From Ferruginibacter sp. (GTDB lineage: Bacteria; Bacteroidota; Bacteroidia; Chitinophagales; Chitinophagaceae), in assembly GCA_025352695.1 (NCBI GenBank), contig JANXSK010000057.1, positions 1 to 34,282 on the forward strand: a DNA stretch of 34,282 nt, written 5' to 3'. The notes beneath the pieces were generated by a model that saw only the letters and a program-made list of their open reading frames with translations, searched no databases and was not told the origin of the DNA. A program made the translations under genes and the position numbers. This document shows positions 31,499-34,282 of the stretch, in pieces (the first letter of the stretch is position 1; each line of letters starts with the position of its first letter).

Positions 31499-34282
31499 TT
31501 AAAAATTTATACTAAGGTTAACGCCATAACTTCTGGTAGTAGGCAGACTAAGATTTTCAAAACCGGCCACAAGCCCTTGTCCTGTAGAGGCAGCTGTTTC
31601 CGGATCAAATTGTTTATTTTTAGTAAATAGCAAAAGGTTACGACCAACCAATGAAAAATTAATGTTTTGAACAGGAATTTTACTGTACAATTTCTTTGGG
31701 AAATTATATCCAATTTTTGCTTCTCTAAGTTTTACAAAACTGCGGTTAACAAGTTGCTGTTCAGAGTTATGATCATACCAACGTTTGTAAAAATTACGTG
31801 CGCTGGTGCCATTGATACCCTTGCTGTAAGAACCATCAAAAATTTGCAGGTTACGCAGGTAAGAGCCATCCGTTTGTAAAGCAGCACCATCCCTGTAATA
31901 CTTTGTTGTATATACATCACCATCTGCACGTGTTAATCTTGCTTCTGCTGTTTCTTCCAACTGCCCTGCTCCTGTTGCCTTATTTATAAAACGGGAAACC
32001 AGCACACCTCCATAATTCATATCAAATAAAACTTCCAGATAGATACTCCTATAAGAAAAACGGTTGGTAATTCCGGCCGTCCAATCAGGGTTAATATTAC
32101 CCAGATATATATTGGTTGGAGTTATTTTTGGTCTGCCGTTTGAATTAATGATAGGCATACCCTTTAGCGGTCCTTCTGTTACCCGTACAAAACCAGGTCC
32201 GTACAAGGATCCCATACGTTGGCCTACACGAGCTTCAATAGTAGCATCTTCGCCCGGAGCTTGTTGTACAATATTATCAACACCCGGAGCTAATGAAATC
32301 ATTTTGCTGATGTTACGGGCAAAATTTGCCATAATATTCCAGTTGAATCCGTTACTGGTTCTGATAGGTGCAGCGTTCAATTGAATTTCAATTCCTTTGT
32401 TTGATATTTCACCTGCATTAATAACTCTGCTGCGGTAGCCTGATGTAACAGGTGTTGGAAGCGATAATATTTGATTGCGGGAGTTAGTGCTGTAAGCAGT
32501 AATATCAATACCTAATCTGCCTTTTAAAAGAGAAAGTTCTATTCCAATCTCTGATGTGCTGCTCTTTTCAGGCTTTAAATTAAGGTTGTTTAAAGTAGAA
32601 CTTTCAGATAGGGATGGCTGACCATTCCATAGTTGCTGATAGTTGTAGGGTGTAAGAATAGAGTAGGGACTTGCATCATTACCTACCTGCGCATAAGCCA
32701 ATCTTAATTTTAAAACATCGATCTTTTCTGACATTTTAAATATCTTATTTAAAAGGATACTTGAATTTACAGAAGGATAAAAGTATGAATTATTAGAAGA
32801 TGGTAAAGTGCTTGACCAGTCGTTGCGACCGGTAACATTAAAGAAAATCTTGCCTTGATAATCCGTTTGTAAAAATGCATACAAACTATTTGTTCTGCGT
32901 AGTTCATCACCTGCTGAAACCTGCACCGGTACATTGGTATTGTTTAAGTTATAAATGCCCGGTATAACCAGTGAACCGGCTGTAGAAGTTCTTCCGCTAC
33001 GAGACCTTTCCATTGTGTTTCCACCGCCCGATAAATCGAAATGAAAATCTTTAATATTCTTTTTATAATTGATCAGAAAATCGTAATTATTTTCCTGATA
33101 ATTTAAAGAGGTTTCAGAATAAGATCCCTGTGGTGCAGTGAAGCTGCTAAAAGCCATTCTGCTTGGTCTGAAATCATTAAAATAATCTGTACCAGCCCTG
33201 CCTGTAACGGTTAAGTTCTGTAATATTTTGTAGGTTAATTTAACGTTGCCATAAAGTTGGTTTTTATTTTGTGCACTGGTATTTTCATATGCATAAAAGA
33301 AAGGATTATCATGGCTGTTAGAATAATCCTGCGTGAATTGCTGCAGACCGGTAAGACCCGGTTGCCAGTAATTACGCATGCTGTTGATGTTAACATTTCT
33401 ATTAAACCAAACAAAGTTGTACATCGGCGTACCCTGGTCGTATCCTAAATTTGGACGACTTGTACTATTTGAATTGGAATAAGTTGCAACTGCTTCAGCA
33501 GACAAACGATCAGATAATTTATAACCGCTTTTAAAGTTGAAAGAGTTGCGGGTAAGGTTGTTGTTTGGTACAATTCCTAACTCCATATTGTTAGTATATG
33601 AAAGGCGGTAATTAGCAACTTCATTACTTCCGGAAAGAGCTACAGAATTAAATCTTGTGTGGCCTGTAACAAAAAAATCTTTCATGTTATTTGGGTGAGC
33701 AATATATGGCGTTGGAATAATATCACCCCTGTTAGGAAGGTATACATCACCACCTTGAAAACCATTTTTAGTAGGAGAATCGAACTGGGCGATTGGCTTA
33801 CCATCCAGGCGGGGTCCCCAACTTTCATCCCAATCTTCATTTACGCCATCCGGATATAAACCGTTGTTGCTAAAACCAAAATTAGAACCTTGAAACTGAC
33901 CGTTGTTTCCACCACCGAATGAGTTCTGAAATTTTGGTAACCTCAAAGGATTTTCCATGGTATAACCGCTGGTAAAAGTTAGGGCGATGCCCTTAATTCC
34001 CTTACCGGATTTTGTAGTAATAACCAATGCTCCGTTGGCTGCTCTTGATCCGTATAAAGCCGCAGCAGCTGCCCCTTTTAATACGTTTACAGATTCAACA
34101 TCAGCCGGGTTTATTTCGTTTAACGAACTGCCATAATCAGGACTGGTTCCACCGCCGCTATTGGTCACCGGATCGTTACCTACAGGCACACCGTCTATAA
34201 CAACAAGGGGCTGATTTTTAAAATAGTTTAAGGAAGATTCTCCACGTATAGTAATGCGGGCACTGCTGCCTACACCCGTACC
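31499..34282 (-). CDS. SusC/RagA-family TonB-dependent transporter (5' end outside window)
   Basis: 927 in-window residues in one open frame that continues past the window edge, so the true start, signal peptide and carboxypeptidase-D-like domain are missing. The first visible codons encode the plug: GTGVGSSARITIRGESSL, QPLVVIDGVPVG, then INPADVESVNVLKGAAAAAL and YGSRAANGALVITTKSG, the standard SusC plug signatures. The 22-strand barrel follows and ends in SYGVNLSINF with the terminal Phe typical of outer-membrane barrels. With the adjacent SusD it forms an energy-dependent importer. The nearest intact Met in the frame (34189) is internal, not a start. Confidence 0.96.
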   Translation of the reverse strand, partial: GTGVGSSARITIRGESSLNYFKNQPLVVIDGVPVGNDPVTNSGGGTSPDYGSSLNEINPADVESVNVLKGAAAAALYGSRAANGALVITTKSGKGIKGIALTFTSGYTMENPLRLPKFQNSFGGGNNGQFQGSNFGFSNNGLYPDGVNEDWDESWGPRLDGKPIAQFDSPTKNGFQGGDVYLPNRGDIIPTPYIAHPNNMKDFFVTGHTRFNSVALSGSNEVANYRLSYTNNMELGIVPNNNLTRNSFNFKSGYKLSDRLSAEAVATYSNSNSTSRPNLGYDQGTPMYNFVWFNRNVNINSMRNYWQPGLTGLQQFTQDYSNSHDNPFFYAYENTSAQNKNQLYGNVKLTYKILQNLTVTGRAGTDYFNDFRPSRMAFSSFTAPQGSYSETSLNYQENNYDFLINYKKNIKDFHFDLSGGGNTMERSRSGRTSTAGSLVIPGIYNLNNTNVPVQVSAGDELRRTNSLYAFLQTDYQGKIFFNVTGRNDWSSTLPSSNNSYFYPSVNSSILLNKIFKMSEKIDVLKLRLAYAQVGNDASPYSILTPYNYQQLWNGQPSLSESSTLNNLNLKPEKSSTSEIGIELSLLKGRLGIDITAYSTNSRNQILSLPTPVTSGYRSRVINAGEISNKGIEIQLNAAPIRTSNGFNWNIMANFARNISKMISLAPGVDNIVQQAPGEDATIEARVGQRMGSLYGPGFVRVTEGPLKGMPIINSNGRPKITPTNIYLGNINPDWTAGITNRFSYRSIYLEVLFDMNYGGVLVSRFINKATGAGQLEETAEARLTRADGDVYTTKYYRDGAALQTDGSYLRNLQIFDGSYSKGINGTSARNFYKRWYDHNSEQQLVNRSFVKLREAKIGYNFPKKLYSKIPVQNINFSLVGRNLLLFTKNKQFDPETAASTGQGLVAGFENLSLPTTRSYGVNLSINF

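Noticed and set aside
32064..32384. 106-codon plus-strand ORF inside the SusC gene
   Set aside because: Antisense to the TonB-dependent barrel, with no signal or motif of its own.

Overview
The window is a stretch of AT-rich bacterial chromosome, most likely from the Bacteroidota and plausibly near the Chitinophagaceae. Pointers to this are a SusC/SusD pair, DUF4251, DUF1080 and ThuA proteins, an ECF sigma factor overlapping a membrane partner gene, promoter-like TAnnTTTG boxes and mostly weak Shine-Dalgarno sequences. The genus is inference. I saw no tRNA, rRNA, CRISPR array, insertion sequence or phage gene.

Layout. (1) 1-3.1 kb: long non-coding leader, then katG. (2) 3.1-7.9 kb: small secreted and lipid-anchored proteins, an ECF sigma factor with an overlapping membrane/beta-barrel partner, and three decaying genes: a DUF4242 gene with two frameshifts, a small secreted protein with two in-frame stops, and the 3' remnant of a sorbosone-dehydrogenase-like gene. 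(3) 8-10.5 kb: DUF4251 protein, OmpA-like lipoprotein and pdxJ on the plus strand. (4) 10.6-22.6 kb: a long minus-strand block. It holds a complete tryptophan operon in the order trpE-G-D-C-F-F-B-(GNAT)-A, followed by a TlpA-like thioredoxin protein and an M28 carboxypeptidase-like protein. (5) 23-29.8 kb: an NAD(P)-binding protein, a transaldolase, the SRP RNA and a likely glycoside/keto-sugar group (DUF1080, Gfo/Idh/MocA, ThuA). (6) 29.9-34.3 kb: a SusD lipoprotein and a SusC TonB-dependent transporter that runs off the window end.

The strongest regulatory find is a classical-looking trp attenuator upstream of trpE. It has a 17-residue leader peptide with three consecutive Trp codons. A hairpin containing two of those codons competes with an antiterminator pairing, and a GC-rich terminator with a T-run follows. 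Together with two tandem, catalytically intact-looking trpF genes, a GNAT gene inside the operon, and a 25-bp perfect inverted repeat at the 3' end of the second trpF, this makes the trp locus the part most worth a second look.

All functional calls rest on reading the sequence and on recalled family motifs. No database search was run.
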